In this document: positions 17,941 to 27,011 of the stretch, one piece after another
Layout of the letters: the number at the start of each line of letters is the position of its first letter
Numbering within the stretch: position 1 is the stretch's first letter
Position numbers and translations under genes: made by a program
NCBI RefSeq assembly: GCF_014836405.1
Contig: NZ_JACSQU010000001.1
Coordinates: 1,302,001 to 1,366,000 of the forward strand
Source of the DNA: Brevundimonas guildfordensis
GTDB taxonomy: Bacteria > Pseudomonadota > Alphaproteobacteria > Caulobacterales > Caulobacteraceae
DNA length: 64,000 nucleotides
Direction: 5' to 3'
Notes under the pieces: model-generated
What the model was told of the DNA's origin: nothing
The model's database searches: none
The model's input: the letters and a program-made list of their open reading frames with translations, nothing else

Positions 17941-19227
17941 ATGCGTATCGCTTATCGCCTTGTGTTGTTGGGTTCGGTCGCCGCCTGCACCCCTATGGTC
18001 CCGACGCCGCCGCAGCCTCAGCCGGCGCCGCCGCCCGTGGTCGAGCCCGCCCCCGCGACGCCTGCCCCGATGCCGCCGCCCGCTCAGACCGATCTCAGCG
18101 ACGCCTATGACCACGCCAGCTTCGACGCCTGGAAAAAGAGCTTCCTGGAGCGCCACGGCGGCGCGCATAAATGGGAATACGCCCGCGAACTGGAAGGCGT
18201 GACGCCCAATCCCAGCGTCGTGCGCCTGGACCGCAACCAACCTGAATTTTCTCGCCCCGCCGGCGTCTACATCCAGAACGCCACCACCCCGGCGCGAATC
18301 GCCATGGCCCGCCAGCGCGTCGACCGCGTGCCGTGGGACGTGACCCAGAAATACGGCGTGCCGACCGAAATCCTGCTGGGCGTCTGGGCCCAGGAAAGCG
18401 CCTTCGGTCAGGTTCAGGGCGATTTCGACGTCATCCGCTCGCTGGCGACCCTGGCCTATGACGGCCGTCGCCGCGCCTGGGCCGAGGAGCAGTTGAAGAA
18501 CGCCCTCGACATCGTCGTGTCGGGCAAGCGCGACCGCGCAGGGCTGAAGGGCAGCTGGGCCGGAGCGATGGGCCAGACCCAGTTCATGCCCGACAACTAT
18601 CTGAAGCTGGGCGTCGACCAGAACGGCGACGGCAAGGTCGATATCTGGGGCTCGGACGCCGACGCCCTGGCATCGGCGGCGAATCTGCTGGCCCAGGCGG
18701 GCTGGAAGCGCGGCCAGGGCTGGGCCTATGAGGTCACCCTGCCTTCCAACTTCGATTACAGCCAGGCCGAGGGGCCGAAACACCCCTGGTCCTATTGGGT
18801 CGCGCGCGGCGTGCGGCTGGCCGACGGCTCCTCGCCCAACAGCGCCGAGGCGGCGGAGGGCGCCGCCATCCTGCTGCCGCAGGGCGCCAAGGGCCCGGCC
18901 TTCCTGGCCCTGCCCAACCACTATGTGATCCGCCGCTACAACAACTCGGTCAGCTATGCGCTGGCCATCGGCATGATCGCCGACGGGGTGGCGGGTAAGC
19001 CGCCCCTCAAGGCCTCATGGCCGAACGACGGCCCCCTGACGCGGGATCAGAGAATCGGCGCCCAGCAGGCCCTGACGAGCATGGGCTTCGACACGCAAGG
19101 CGTCGACGGCGTCATCGGCTCCAACACCCGCGCCGCCCTGCGCCGCTGGCAACAGGCGAACGGGCGCACGGCGGACGGCTATCTGACGGACGTGCTGGCG
19201 GAAGAGTTGATCAGGCGCGCGCGCTGA
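17941..19227 (+). CDS. lytic murein transglycosylase (MltB family)
   Basis: 428 residues from ATG 17941 (a GTG two codons upstream is possible). The lipoprotein signal with lipobox SVAAC is followed by a proline-rich linker, so the enzyme is envelope-anchored. The catalytic MltB-type domain spans about 55-340 and has the catalytic glutamate in GVWAQESAFGQVQGDFDVIRSLATLAYDGRR, plus GAMGQTQFMPDNYL and the NGDGKVDIWGSDADAL loop. A C-terminal peptidoglycan-binding domain ends the protein (IGAQQALTSMGFDTQGVDGVIGSNTRAALRRWQ). It cleaves glycan strands, forming 1,6-anhydro ends. Confidence 0.92.
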   Translation: MRIAYRLVLLGSVAACTPMVPTPPQPQPAPPPVVEPAPATPAPMPPPAQTDLSDAYDHASFDAWKKSFLERHGGAHKWEYARELEGVTPNPSVVRLDRNQPEFSRPAGVYIQNATTPARIAMARQRVDRVPWDVTQKYGVPTEILLGVWAQESAFGQVQGDFDVIRSLATLAYDGRRRAWAEEQLKNALDIVVSGKRDRAGLKGSWAGAMGQTQFMPDNYLKLGVDQNGDGKVDIWGSDADALASAANLLAQAGWKRGQGWAYEVTLPSNFDYSQAEGPKHPWSYWVARGVRLADGSSPNSAEAAEGAAILLPQGAKGPAFLALPNHYVIRRYNNSVSYALAIGMIADGVAGKPPLKASWPNDGPLTRDQRIGAQQALTSMGFDTQGVDGVIGSNTRAALRRWQQANGRTADGYLTDVLAEELIRRAR

Positions 19228-19250
19228 CCCTCTCCCGCCGGGAGAGGGTT
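19227..19250. terminator. perfect inverted repeat at the end of the transglycosylase gene
   Basis: ACCCTCTCCC-GCC-GGGAGAGGGT forms a ten-base stem with a three-base loop and begins at the last base of the stop codon. Only weak T-richness follows (TTCCTT). It sits between convergent genes (transglycosylase and cysS) and may terminate both. Confidence 0.65.
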
Positions 19251-19258
19251 CCTTCAGT

Positions 19259-20665
19259 TCACCCCTTCATTCGCCAGGTCGCGCCCTGCGGCCCGTCCAT
19301 GACGACGACGTTCAGTTCGTTCAGCCGGTCGCGGATACGGTCGGCCTCGGCCCAGTTCTTGGCCGTGCGCGCAGCGGCGCGCTGCTCCAGCAGCCCCTCG
19401 ACTTCGGCCTTCAGCCCTTCGTCGACGCCAGAGAACCATTCCGCCGGATCGGCCTGAAGCACGCCCAGGATCGAAGCCGCCGCGATCAACTGCCCCTTGG
19501 CCGTCGCCACCGCCGCCTCATCGCCCGCCGTCATGCCGCGCTCGATCTCGCTGGACAGGGCGAACAGGGTCGCCATGGCGCCCGGCGTATTCAGGTCGTC
19601 CTCGATGGATTTCAGGAACTCCGCAGGAGGTTCCTGCGTCGAATGTTCGACCGATGCGGCCCGATGCAGGGCGCCGTAGAGGCGGTCCAGGTTCTTGCGG
19701 CTCTGCTCCAGCAGGGTCTGGTTCCAGTCCAGAGGCTGACGATAATGCGCGCTCAGCAAGGCCCAGCGCACCACCTCGCCCGGCATGGCCTGCACCAGAT
19801 CGTGCAGCAGCAGGACGTTGCCGATCGACTTGGACATCTTCTCGGCGTCCACGGTCAGGAAGCCGTTGTGCATCCAGTAGCGGGCGTACTCGTCATGCGC
19901 GTCGTCGCCATGCGCATGGCCGTGGGCGCAGACGCCCTGCGCGATCTCATTCTCGTGGTGCGGGAAGACCAGGTCGATGCCGCCGCCGTGGATGTCGATG
20001 GGCAGGCCCAGCGTCTCTTCGATCATGGCCGAGCATTCGATATGCCAGCCGGGACGCCCCTCGCCCCACGGCGACGGCCAGGACGGCTCGTCCGCCTTGG
20101 ACGGCTTCCACAGCACGAAGTCGTGCGGGTTCTTCTTATAGGGGGCGACCTCGACGCGGGCGCCGGCGATCATGTCGTCCAGGTTCCGCCCCGAAAGCGC
20201 ACCGTAGGACGGATAGGAAGACACGTCGAACAGCACATGACCCTCGGCCGCATAGGCGCAGCCGGCGTCGATGATGGCCTGGATCTGCTTGGTGATCGCC
20301 TCGATGTAGTCGGTGACGTGCGGGGCGATGTCGGGCGGCGAGACGTTCAACAGGCCCATGTCGGCCAGATAGGCGGCTTCATAGCGGGCCGTGATCTCGC
20401 CGATGGCGACGCCCTCACGGGCCGCCTTGGCGTTGATCTTGTCGTCCACGTCGGTGACGTTGCGGGCATAGACCACCTTGTCGGCGCCATAGGTGCGGCG
20501 CAGCAGCCGCACCAGCACGTCGAACACGACCGGCGGGCGGGCGTTGCCGATGTGGGCGTAGTCATAGACCGTCGGGCCGCAGACATAGAGGCTCACCCGG
20601 TTCGGATCACGCGGCGTGAACAGGCGCTTTTCACGGCGCAGGGTGTCGTGGATGTGCAGGGCCAT
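19259..20665 (-). CDS. cysS: cysteine--tRNA ligase
   Basis: 468 residues, cytoplasmic, charges tRNA-Cys. Class I signature HIGH is HIGNARP (residues 38-44), preceded by YVCGPTVYDYA with the zinc-binding cysteine. KMSKSIGN is present, as are the WHIECSAM and FPHHENEIAQ motifs that complete the zinc site. The length matches the family. Its promoter should lie in the 140-bp divergent region shared with folE. Confidence 0.97.
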   Translation of the reverse strand: MALHIHDTLRREKRLFTPRDPNRVSLYVCGPTVYDYAHIGNARPPVVFDVLVRLLRRTYGADKVVYARNVTDVDDKINAKAAREGVAIGEITARYEAAYLADMGLLNVSPPDIAPHVTDYIEAITKQIQAIIDAGCAYAAEGHVLFDVSSYPSYGALSGRNLDDMIAGARVEVAPYKKNPHDFVLWKPSKADEPSWPSPWGEGRPGWHIECSAMIEETLGLPIDIHGGGIDLVFPHHENEIAQGVCAHGHAHGDDAHDEYARYWMHNGFLTVDAEKMSKSIGNVLLLHDLVQAMPGEVVRWALLSAHYRQPLDWNQTLLEQSRKNLDRLYGALHRAASVEHSTQEPPAEFLKSIEDDLNTPGAMATLFALSSEIERGMTAGDEAAVATAKGQLIAAASILGVLQADPAEWFSGVDEGLKAEVEGLLEQRAAARTAKNWAEADRIRDRLNELNVVVMDGPQGATWRMKG

Positions 20666-20758
20666 AGGTCAGGTCTTTTGCGAGTTTTCTTGCGGGACGG
20701 ACGAGGTGTCCCATATAGCGGCCTGATAGACAGTCAGGGCCGCGCGCCCAAGTCCATA

Positions 20759-20764
20759 TATAAT
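20759..20764 (+). promoter_or_regulatory. possible -10 element of folE
   Basis: A perfect TATAAT stands 42 bases before the folE start in an otherwise GC-rich region. No convincing -35 element is found 16-18 bases upstream, so this is only a candidate. Confidence 0.35.
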
Positions 20765-20805
20765 AGTATTCTGAACAGGCGCTCTCGCCGCCGCCGGATC
20801 GTTTC

Positions 20806-21420
20806 ATGAGCAGCACCCCCGCCAAGCCCGTCCTCGTCGCCAATGAGGCGCCCCAGCGTCCCAGCCGCGAACAGGCTCTGGAGGCCGTGCGCACCCTGAT
20901 CGCCTGGGCCGGCGACAACCCCGACCGCCCCGGCCTGCTCGACACGCCCAAGCGCGTGGTCGACGCCTATGGCGAATGGTTCGACGGCTATGACGCCGAC
21001 GCGGGCAAGGAGCTGAGCCGCACCTTCGAGGATGTGACCGGCTATGACGACATGGTCATCCTGCGCGACATCGAGGTCGAGAGCCACTGCGAGCACCACC
21101 TGGCCCCCTTCCTGGGCAAGGCCTACGTCGCCTATCTGCCGGGCGAGAAGGTAGTGGGCATCTCCAAGCTGGCGCGGGTGGTCGAGATCTTCGCCCGCCG
21201 TCTCCAGAACCAGGAGACCCTGACCAACGATATCATCGACGCCATCGAATCGCACCTGCAGCCCAAGGGCGTGGCCGTGCTGGTCGATGCGGCGCACCAG
21301 TGCATGACGACGCGCGGCGTGCATCACCGCCACGTCTCGACCATCACCACCCGCTTCACCGGCGCCTTCAAGAACGACCCGGCCCTGGCCGAGCGATTCC
21401 TCAAGCTGGCCCGAGGCTGA
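20806..21420 (+). CDS. folE: GTP cyclohydrolase I
   Basis: 204 residues. It converts GTP to dihydroneopterin triphosphate, the first step of tetrahydrofolate synthesis. Zinc and active-site motifs are visible: ESHCEHHLAPF, GKAYVAYLPGEKVVGISKLARVV and HQCMTTRGVHH. The ~25-residue N-terminal tail is not conserved. It appears monocistronic, with about 200 bases before the next gene. Hydrolase activity of the oligomeric cytoplasmic enzyme is well established for the family. Confidence 0.97.
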   Translation: MSSTPAKPVLVANEAPQRPSREQALEAVRTLIAWAGDNPDRPGLLDTPKRVVDAYGEWFDGYDADAGKELSRTFEDVTGYDDMVILRDIEVESHCEHHLAPFLGKAYVAYLPGEKVVGISKLARVVEIFARRLQNQETLTNDIIDAIESHLQPKGVAVLVDAAHQCMTTRGVHHRHVSTITTRFTGAFKNDPALAERFLKLARG

Positions 21421-21618
21421 GCTTAACGGGGCGGGAAGCGGGGCTGAATTGATCGCGGCCAAGGCGGGCCTGCGCCGAATTCGCAATCTTATTCCCCCGG
21501 CGGCGTCATTTCCTCGCATTCGACGGCTTTACAAGCTCGTCTCAGGACGCCAAGAGACGAGCAAGACTTTCAGTGTGGTCCGCCGGAGGGTGCGGGCCTT
21601 GATGGAGATGAGGGCGTA

Positions 21619-22062
<444 letters not shown>

Positions 22063-22083
22063 TCGGGTCTTCAGCTGAACGTG

Positions 22084-22112
22084 AAAAGGGTCGCCCTCGG
22101 GCGGCCCTTTTT
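22084..22112 (+). terminator. intrinsic terminator of exbD
   Basis: AAAAGGGTCGCCC pairs with GGGCGGCCCTTTT across a two-base loop (one T-G wobble), followed by TTTTTCTTTT. It starts 22 bases after the exbD stop. Confidence 0.88.
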
Positions 22113-22197
22113 CTTTTGCCCGAAGCCTGTCTGCGGCTTGCGCCCTCCCCCTGTTCCGGCCTCAATGCGCGCCTCGAACGAGGGGGAGTAAATCATC

Positions 22198-24036
22198 ATG
22201 CGTCGTCGCACTTTTCTGTCCGCCCTGCCGGCCGGAGCCCTGATGGCGGGCGCCGCCCGCGCCCAACAGGCGCCCGCTGGCGCGCCGGTCGCCAAGCCGG
22301 CGTCCGTTCAGCCCGCCCCTGCGCCGGACCCCTATGCCGGCGTCGGCATCGGCGACCGCATCACCGGGCCCCGCTTCGTCGGCCGCTCGACCGTCTGGGG
22401 GGCCAACGGCGCCGCCGCCACGGCCCACCCCGCCGCCACGATGATCGGGCTGGATACCCTGCGGCGCGGCGGCTCGGCCATCGACGCCGCCATCGCCATC
22501 AACGCCGCCCTGGGCTTTCTGGAGCCGACCGCCAACGGCATCGGCGGCGACGCCTTTGGCCTGATGTGGGACCCGGCCCAGAAGAAGGTCGTCGGCTTCA
22601 ACGGCTCGGGCGCCAGTCCGCGCGGCCTGTCGCTGGAAGCCGCGCGCGGCAAGGCGGGGCGCGACGGCTACCTGCCGCGCTACGGCGCCGTGACGGTCAA
22701 CGTCCCCGGCACCGTCGACGCCTGGTGGAGCGCGCACCAGCGCTACGGCAAGCTGCCGTGGAAGGACGTGCTGCTGCCGGTCGCCGAACTGTGCGAACAG
22801 GGCGTGCCCGTGCCGCAGGTCGTGGCCTACTACCTCGAACGCAACATGGCCGGCTTCGACCGCAGCGCCGCGACGATCGAGGAGAACGACAACCGCAAGA
22901 AGGTCTGGATCCACGGCGGCCGCACGCCCAAGACGGGCGAGGTCTTCGCCAATCCCGACCTGGGCCGCACCTACCGCATGATCGCCGAGGGCGGACGCGA
23001 CGCCTTCTATGACGGCGCCATCGCCGACCACATCGAGCGCTACTTCAAGCGCATCGGCGGCTGGATGACCCGCGCCGACCTGGCCGCCCACCGCACCGAA
23101 TGGGTCGAGCCGCTGATGACCACCTATCGCGGGGTCGAGGTCTATTCCCTGGGTCCGAACACCCAAGGGCTGTCGACCAACCAGATCCTGAACATCTGCG
23201 AGCAGTTCGACCTGAAGGCCATGGGCTTCCAGTCGGCCGCCTCGATCCACGTTCAGGCCGAGGCCAAGCGCCTGGCGTTCGAGGACCGCGCCCGCTACTT
23301 CGCCGACGAGCGCTTCGCCAAGGCTCCGACCGAGTGGCTGAACTCCAAGGCCTATGCCGCCGCACGGGCGAAGCTGATCAACCCCAACCGCGTCATGGAC
23401 CGCGTCTTCCCCGGCGACGCGCCGACGCAGGGCGACACGACCTATTTCAGCGTGGCCGACAGCGACGGGATGATGGTCAGCTGGATCCAGTCCAACTATC
23501 GCGGCATGGGCGGCGGCCTGGTCGCCGACGGCCCCGACGGCCGCACCCTCGGCTTCATGTTCCAGAACCGCGGCGAACTGTTCGCCCTGAGCGACGGCCA
23601 CCCCAACGTCTATGCGCCGGGCAAGCGGCCCTTCCACACCATCATCCCCGGCTTCGCCTGCAAGGACGGAGAGCCGTGGATGGCTTATGGCGTCATGGGC
23701 GGCGGGATGCAGCCGCAAGGGCAGGCCCAGATCATCATCAACATGGTCGACTACGGCCTCGATCCCCAGGAAGCCGGCGACAGCCCGCGCTGGCAGCACT
23801 ACGGCTCGTCCGAACCAACCGGCCAGCCGGCCGAGGGCATCGGCAAGCTGCACCTCGAATCGGGCGTGCCGGAAGCCACAAAGCAGCAACTGACCGCCAT
23901 GGGCTGGGACCTCGGCCCGCCCGACGGCGGCTTCGGCGGCTATCAGAACGTGATGAAGCAGATCAACGAACAGGGCCGTTGGACCTACGGCGCCGCCACC
24001 GAAATGCGCAAGGACGGCAACGCCCTGGCGTATTGA
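22198..24036 (+). CDS. gamma-glutamyltransferase family protein with Tat signal
   Basis: 612 residues. The N-terminus is a twin-arginine-type export signal (MRRRTFLSALPAGALMAGAARAQ), so the product is probably periplasmic. The Ntn-hydrolase precursor pattern is clear: HPAATMIGLDTLRRGGSAIDAAIAINAALGFLEP and NGIGGDAFGLMWD in the large subunit. The small subunit would begin at the nucleophilic threonine in GDTTYFSVADSDG. Autocleavage and transfer or hydrolysis of gamma-glutamyl groups are family properties; some members are cephalosporin acylases. It is followed after 22 bases by the next gene, probably in one operon. Confidence 0.88.
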   Translation: MRRRTFLSALPAGALMAGAARAQQAPAGAPVAKPASVQPAPAPDPYAGVGIGDRITGPRFVGRSTVWGANGAAATAHPAATMIGLDTLRRGGSAIDAAIAINAALGFLEPTANGIGGDAFGLMWDPAQKKVVGFNGSGASPRGLSLEAARGKAGRDGYLPRYGAVTVNVPGTVDAWWSAHQRYGKLPWKDVLLPVAELCEQGVPVPQVVAYYLERNMAGFDRSAATIEENDNRKKVWIHGGRTPKTGEVFANPDLGRTYRMIAEGGRDAFYDGAIADHIERYFKRIGGWMTRADLAAHRTEWVEPLMTTYRGVEVYSLGPNTQGLSTNQILNICEQFDLKAMGFQSAASIHVQAEAKRLAFEDRARYFADERFAKAPTEWLNSKAYAAARAKLINPNRVMDRVFPGDAPTQGDTTYFSVADSDGMMVSWIQSNYRGMGGGLVADGPDGRTLGFMFQNRGELFALSDGHPNVYAPGKRPFHTIIPGFACKDGEPWMAYGVMGGGMQPQGQAQIIINMVDYGLDPQEAGDSPRWQHYGSSEPTGQPAEGIGKLHLESGVPEATKQQLTAMGWDLGPPDGGFGGYQNVMKQINEQGRWTYGAATEMRKDGNALAY

Positions 24037-24058
24037 TCCAAGCTGTCGAGGAAGTTTC

Positions 24059-24844
24059 ATGATCGCGACCTTGCTAACCGCCGCCCTCGTTTCTTCCTCG
24101 ACCTGCGCGCCCGTTCCCGGCGCCGAGGCGCTCTGGAACGACGACACCCGTTATGTCGTCGTCGGCGAGATGCACGGCACGACGGAAACGCCCGCCGCCT
24201 TCGCCGCTTTGGTCTGCGCGGCGCGGGCGCAGGGGCCGGTGACGGTCGCGCTGGAGTTTTCGGAGAGCATGCAGCCGACGCTGGACGCCTTCATGGCCGC
24301 CGACAGCGACGAAGCCGCACGCTCGCTTCTCGCCGCCTACCCGCACGGCCCTTTCGTGCATCATGACGGGCGTGGCAGCATGGCCATGCTGGACCTCCTG
24401 CTGCGCCTGCGCGCCATGCAACGCGAAACGCCGAGCCTGAAGGTGATCGCCTTCGCACCGGACAGTCCGCGCGTCGCCGGCTTCAGCCAGTCCTACTACG
24501 AACTGGATATGGGCCACCGTTTGGCGAGCGCCGCCCGCAGGACGCCGGACAGTCGGATGATGATCCTGGTGGGCAACATCCATGCCCAGAAGAGAATGAT
24601 CGAGAGCAGGAAGCTGACGCCCGCAGTCGTTCACCTGCCGTCTTCCGAGGTCATCAGCCTGTACGTGGTTCAACAGGGCGGAACGACGTGGAGTTGCGGG
24701 CGCGATACGTGCGGCGCCAATCCGCTGCCCGAAGCCTACGACGCGCAAACGCGAGGCGTCGTTCTTCAGCCCTACGGTGGCGGCGCCTTCGATGGCGTCC
24801 TGGCGCTGGGGCCAACGACGGCATCTGAACCGGCGAAGCCTTGA
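24059..24844 (+). CDS. exported protein, ChaN/EreA-like superfamily
   Basis: 261 residues with a short signal peptide ending near CAPVPG. The pattern VVVGEMHGTTETPAAFAALVC ... VTVALEF ... MMILVGNIHAQK resembles the ChaN (haem-binding uptake) and erythromycin-esterase-like superfamily, with paired histidines and acidic residues at the expected places. The precise family is uncertain. Two C-terminal cysteines (WSCGRDTCG) could form a disulfide. It is closely linked to the gamma-glutamyltransferase homologue, which suggests co-transcription only. Confidence 0.65.
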   Translation: MIATLLTAALVSSSTCAPVPGAEALWNDDTRYVVVGEMHGTTETPAAFAALVCAARAQGPVTVALEFSESMQPTLDAFMAADSDEAARSLLAAYPHGPFVHHDGRGSMAMLDLLLRLRAMQRETPSLKVIAFAPDSPRVAGFSQSYYELDMGHRLASAARRTPDSRMMILVGNIHAQKRMIESRKLTPAVVHLPSSEVISLYVVQQGGTTWSCGRDTCGANPLPEAYDAQTRGVVLQPYGGGAFDGVLALGPTTASEPAKP

Positions 24845-24895
24845 CCTGACGCAGCGTCAATCGCCTAGAGTTCGTTTCTAAACAGGACGGACCTG

Positions 24896-25762
24896 ATGAC
24901 CGATCTCGTCACGCGCGACTTCACCGCCCCGGCCGCCGACGGCTATGCGCTGTCGATGCGGCTGGTCTCGGCCGCCGAACCCAGGATCGCCGTGCTGGTT
25001 TCGTCCGGCACCGGCTTTCCCAAGGGATTCTACGAGCGCTTCGCCCGACATCTGGCGGACAAGGGCGCGGCGGTTCTGACCTATGACTTCCGGGGCATCG
25101 CCGGGTCGCGGCCCGACGACCTGAAAGCCATGGCGATGGACTATCCCGACTGGGGCCGGCTGGACATGCCCGCCGCCCTCGACGCCCTGATCGCAGCGGC
25201 GCCGGGCCTGCGCGTCGTCCATGTCGGCCACAGCGTCGGCGGCCACTTCCTGGGCATCATGAGCAACCAGGATCGGATCGACCGCCACGCCTTCCTTTCG
25301 GTCGGCACCGGCTGGTGGGGCGGACACCACCGCGCCTACAATCCGCTGGAGCTGTTCTTCTGGCTCGGTTTCGGCCCGTTCAGCCTGATGCGGCACGGCT
25401 ATATAAAGGGCGGCGGCCTGTGGGCCGGCACCGACCTGCCGCGCGGGGTCTTCACCACCTGGCGGCGCTGGTGCCTGAAGCGCGAGTACTTCTCAGGCGA
25501 GCTGGAGACGACGCTCAAGCCGCATCATTATGAGGCCGTGACCGCCCCGATCCGATCGTGGATCTTCACCGACGACCCCATCGCCACGCCGAACACGGCG
25601 CGCGACCTGCTGAGCGTCTATCCCAACGCCCCGTCCCAGATCAGCGTCCATGCGCCCGGCGACTTCGGCGTCCGCCGCATCGGCCACGAGGGGGCCTTCC
25701 GCAAAGGGATGGAGCCGTTGTGGGATCAGGTTTTCCACTGGCTGGACAATGGCGAGGCCTGA
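24896..25762 (+). CDS. alpha/beta hydrolase
   Basis: 288 residues, cytoplasmic. The nucleophile elbow is GHSVGG. The oxyanion and strand segments (IAVLVSSGTGFPKGFYERFARHLADKG, VLTYDFRGIAGS) resemble the serine-aminopeptidase-S33/esterase subgroup found in many proteobacteria. The late acid and histidine positions are plausible in FTDDPIATP and RRIGHEGAFR. The substrate is unknown. It may be transcribed with the two genes upstream, although 51 bases intervene. Confidence 0.8.
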   Translation: MTDLVTRDFTAPAADGYALSMRLVSAAEPRIAVLVSSGTGFPKGFYERFARHLADKGAAVLTYDFRGIAGSRPDDLKAMAMDYPDWGRLDMPAALDALIAAAPGLRVVHVGHSVGGHFLGIMSNQDRIDRHAFLSVGTGWWGGHHRAYNPLELFFWLGFGPFSLMRHGYIKGGGLWAGTDLPRGVFTTWRRWCLKREYFSGELETTLKPHHYEAVTAPIRSWIFTDDPIATPNTARDLLSVYPNAPSQISVHAPGDFGVRRIGHEGAFRKGMEPLWDQVFHWLDNGEA

Positions 25763-25806
25763 GCGGGCGCCTATATCCGAAGCTCCTGATCTAGCGGAGC
25801 CTCCCC

Positions 25807-26673
25807 ATGCCCTATTCGCATTCCTTCTCGGGCCGGCCGACCGTGACCGCCTCGGGCGTGGAGATTCCGCTGCTCGGCTTCGGCACCTGGCAGCTTGAGC
25901 CGGACGACGCCCGCCGCATGGTGCGCGAGGCCCTGCGCATCGGCTACCGCCACATCGACACCGCCTGGATCTACAAGAACGAGAAGGCGGTCGGCGACGG
26001 CATCGCCGACGCCGTGGCCGAAGGGATCGTTACGCGCGACGACATCTTCGTCACCACCAAGATCTGGGTCGAGCATTTCCATCGCGACGCCCTGCTGCGT
26101 CAGGCAGAGGAATCGGCGCTCAGCCTGGGGCTGACGCCGGACCTTCTGCTGCTGCACTGGCCCAAGCCTGCGCCGGCGCTGGCGGAAACCATCGGCGCCC
26201 TGAACGAGGCGAAGGACGAGGGCTTCACCAAGAACATCGGCCTGTCCAACTTCCCCTCGGCCCTGTTCCGCGAGGCCGCCAGCCTGTCGAGCGCGCCGCT
26301 GATCACCAATCAGGTCGAGTACCACCCCTATCTGTCACAGAGGACGCTGATCGAGACGGCCCGTGAACTGGGGTCGTCCATCACCGCCTGGTCGCCGCTG
26401 GCTCAGGGCAAGATCGCCAATGACGCCGTGATCGGCGAGATCGCCCGTGCGCACGGCAAGACCAACGGCCAGATCACCCTGCGCTGGATCATCCAGCAGG
26501 GTATCGCCGCCATCCCCCGCACCACCAAGGAGAGCCGCGCGGCCGAGAACTTCGGCATCTTCGACTTCGAGCTTTCGGCGGACGAGATGGGCCGCATCTC
26601 CGCCCTGGCCCGCCCCGACGGCCGCATCGGCGACTGGCTGGACGAGGCCTTTGAGTGGGATCAGGATGCCTGA
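25807..26673 (+). CDS. aldo/keto reductase
   Basis: 288 residues, NADPH-dependent carbonyl reductase of the AKR superfamily. Catalytic tetrad segments are visible: HIDTAWIYKNE (Asp and Tyr), VTTKIWVEHF (Lys) and LLLLHWPKP (His). The C-terminal coenzyme loop is IAAIPRTTKESRAAENF. The pattern is near 2,5-diketo-D-gluconate reductase and methylglyoxal reductase types (DkgB-like), but the substrate cannot be assigned. Confidence 0.9.
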   Translation: MPYSHSFSGRPTVTASGVEIPLLGFGTWQLEPDDARRMVREALRIGYRHIDTAWIYKNEKAVGDGIADAVAEGIVTRDDIFVTTKIWVEHFHRDALLRQAEESALSLGLTPDLLLLHWPKPAPALAETIGALNEAKDEGFTKNIGLSNFPSALFREAASLSSAPLITNQVEYHPYLSQRTLIETARELGSSITAWSPLAQGKIANDAVIGEIARAHGKTNGQITLRWIIQQGIAAIPRTTKESRAAENFGIFDFELSADEMGRISALARPDGRIGDWLDEAFEWDQDA

Positions 26674-26714
26674 CGCGACGCCGATCTAGGCTCGCGGTCG
26701 CACAGGAGGGGGCT

Positions 26715-26963
26715 TTGGGTTCAGTTCTGGATTTCCCGGCGAGCGATCCGAACGACGCCGTCGTCGGCGCCCGCATCCGCCGCTGGCGCGACCGGCGCGG
26801 TGTGCCTTTCGAGGATCTGGCCGCCGCCCTCGACCTGACGCCTGAAGCCCTGCGCCGTGTCGAGACCGGGCGTCAGCGGCTGGATTCGGCCCGCCTGGAC
26901 GCCGCCACCCGCGCCCTTCGCCTGCCAGTGTGGGCGCTGGTGTCCGACGCCCCGGCCTATTGA
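26715..26963 (+). CDS. small XRE-type helix-turn-helix protein
   Basis: 82 residues, starting at a TTG (26715) directly preceded by AGGAGGGGG. The helix-turn-helix is VGARIRRWRDRRGVPFEDLAAALDLTPEALRRVETGRQRLDSARLDAATRAL. No ligand domain follows, so it is a DNA-binding domain alone. It lies 41 bases after the aldo/keto reductase and 48 bases before ubiD, on the same strand, and may regulate either. Confidence 0.8.
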   Translation: MGSVLDFPASDPNDAVVGARIRRWRDRRGVPFEDLAAALDLTPEALRRVETGRQRLDSARLDAATRALRLPVWALVSDAPAY

Positions 26964-27011
26964 AGCGCGCATGGCGTGACAGACGGCTCGCGTCCGCCTA
27001 AGCGTCAGCGC

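Noticed and set aside
19227..19250. Transposon end or mobile repeat
   Set aside because: A single perfect hairpin between convergent genes, no target duplication and no second copy in the window; a terminator is the simpler reading.
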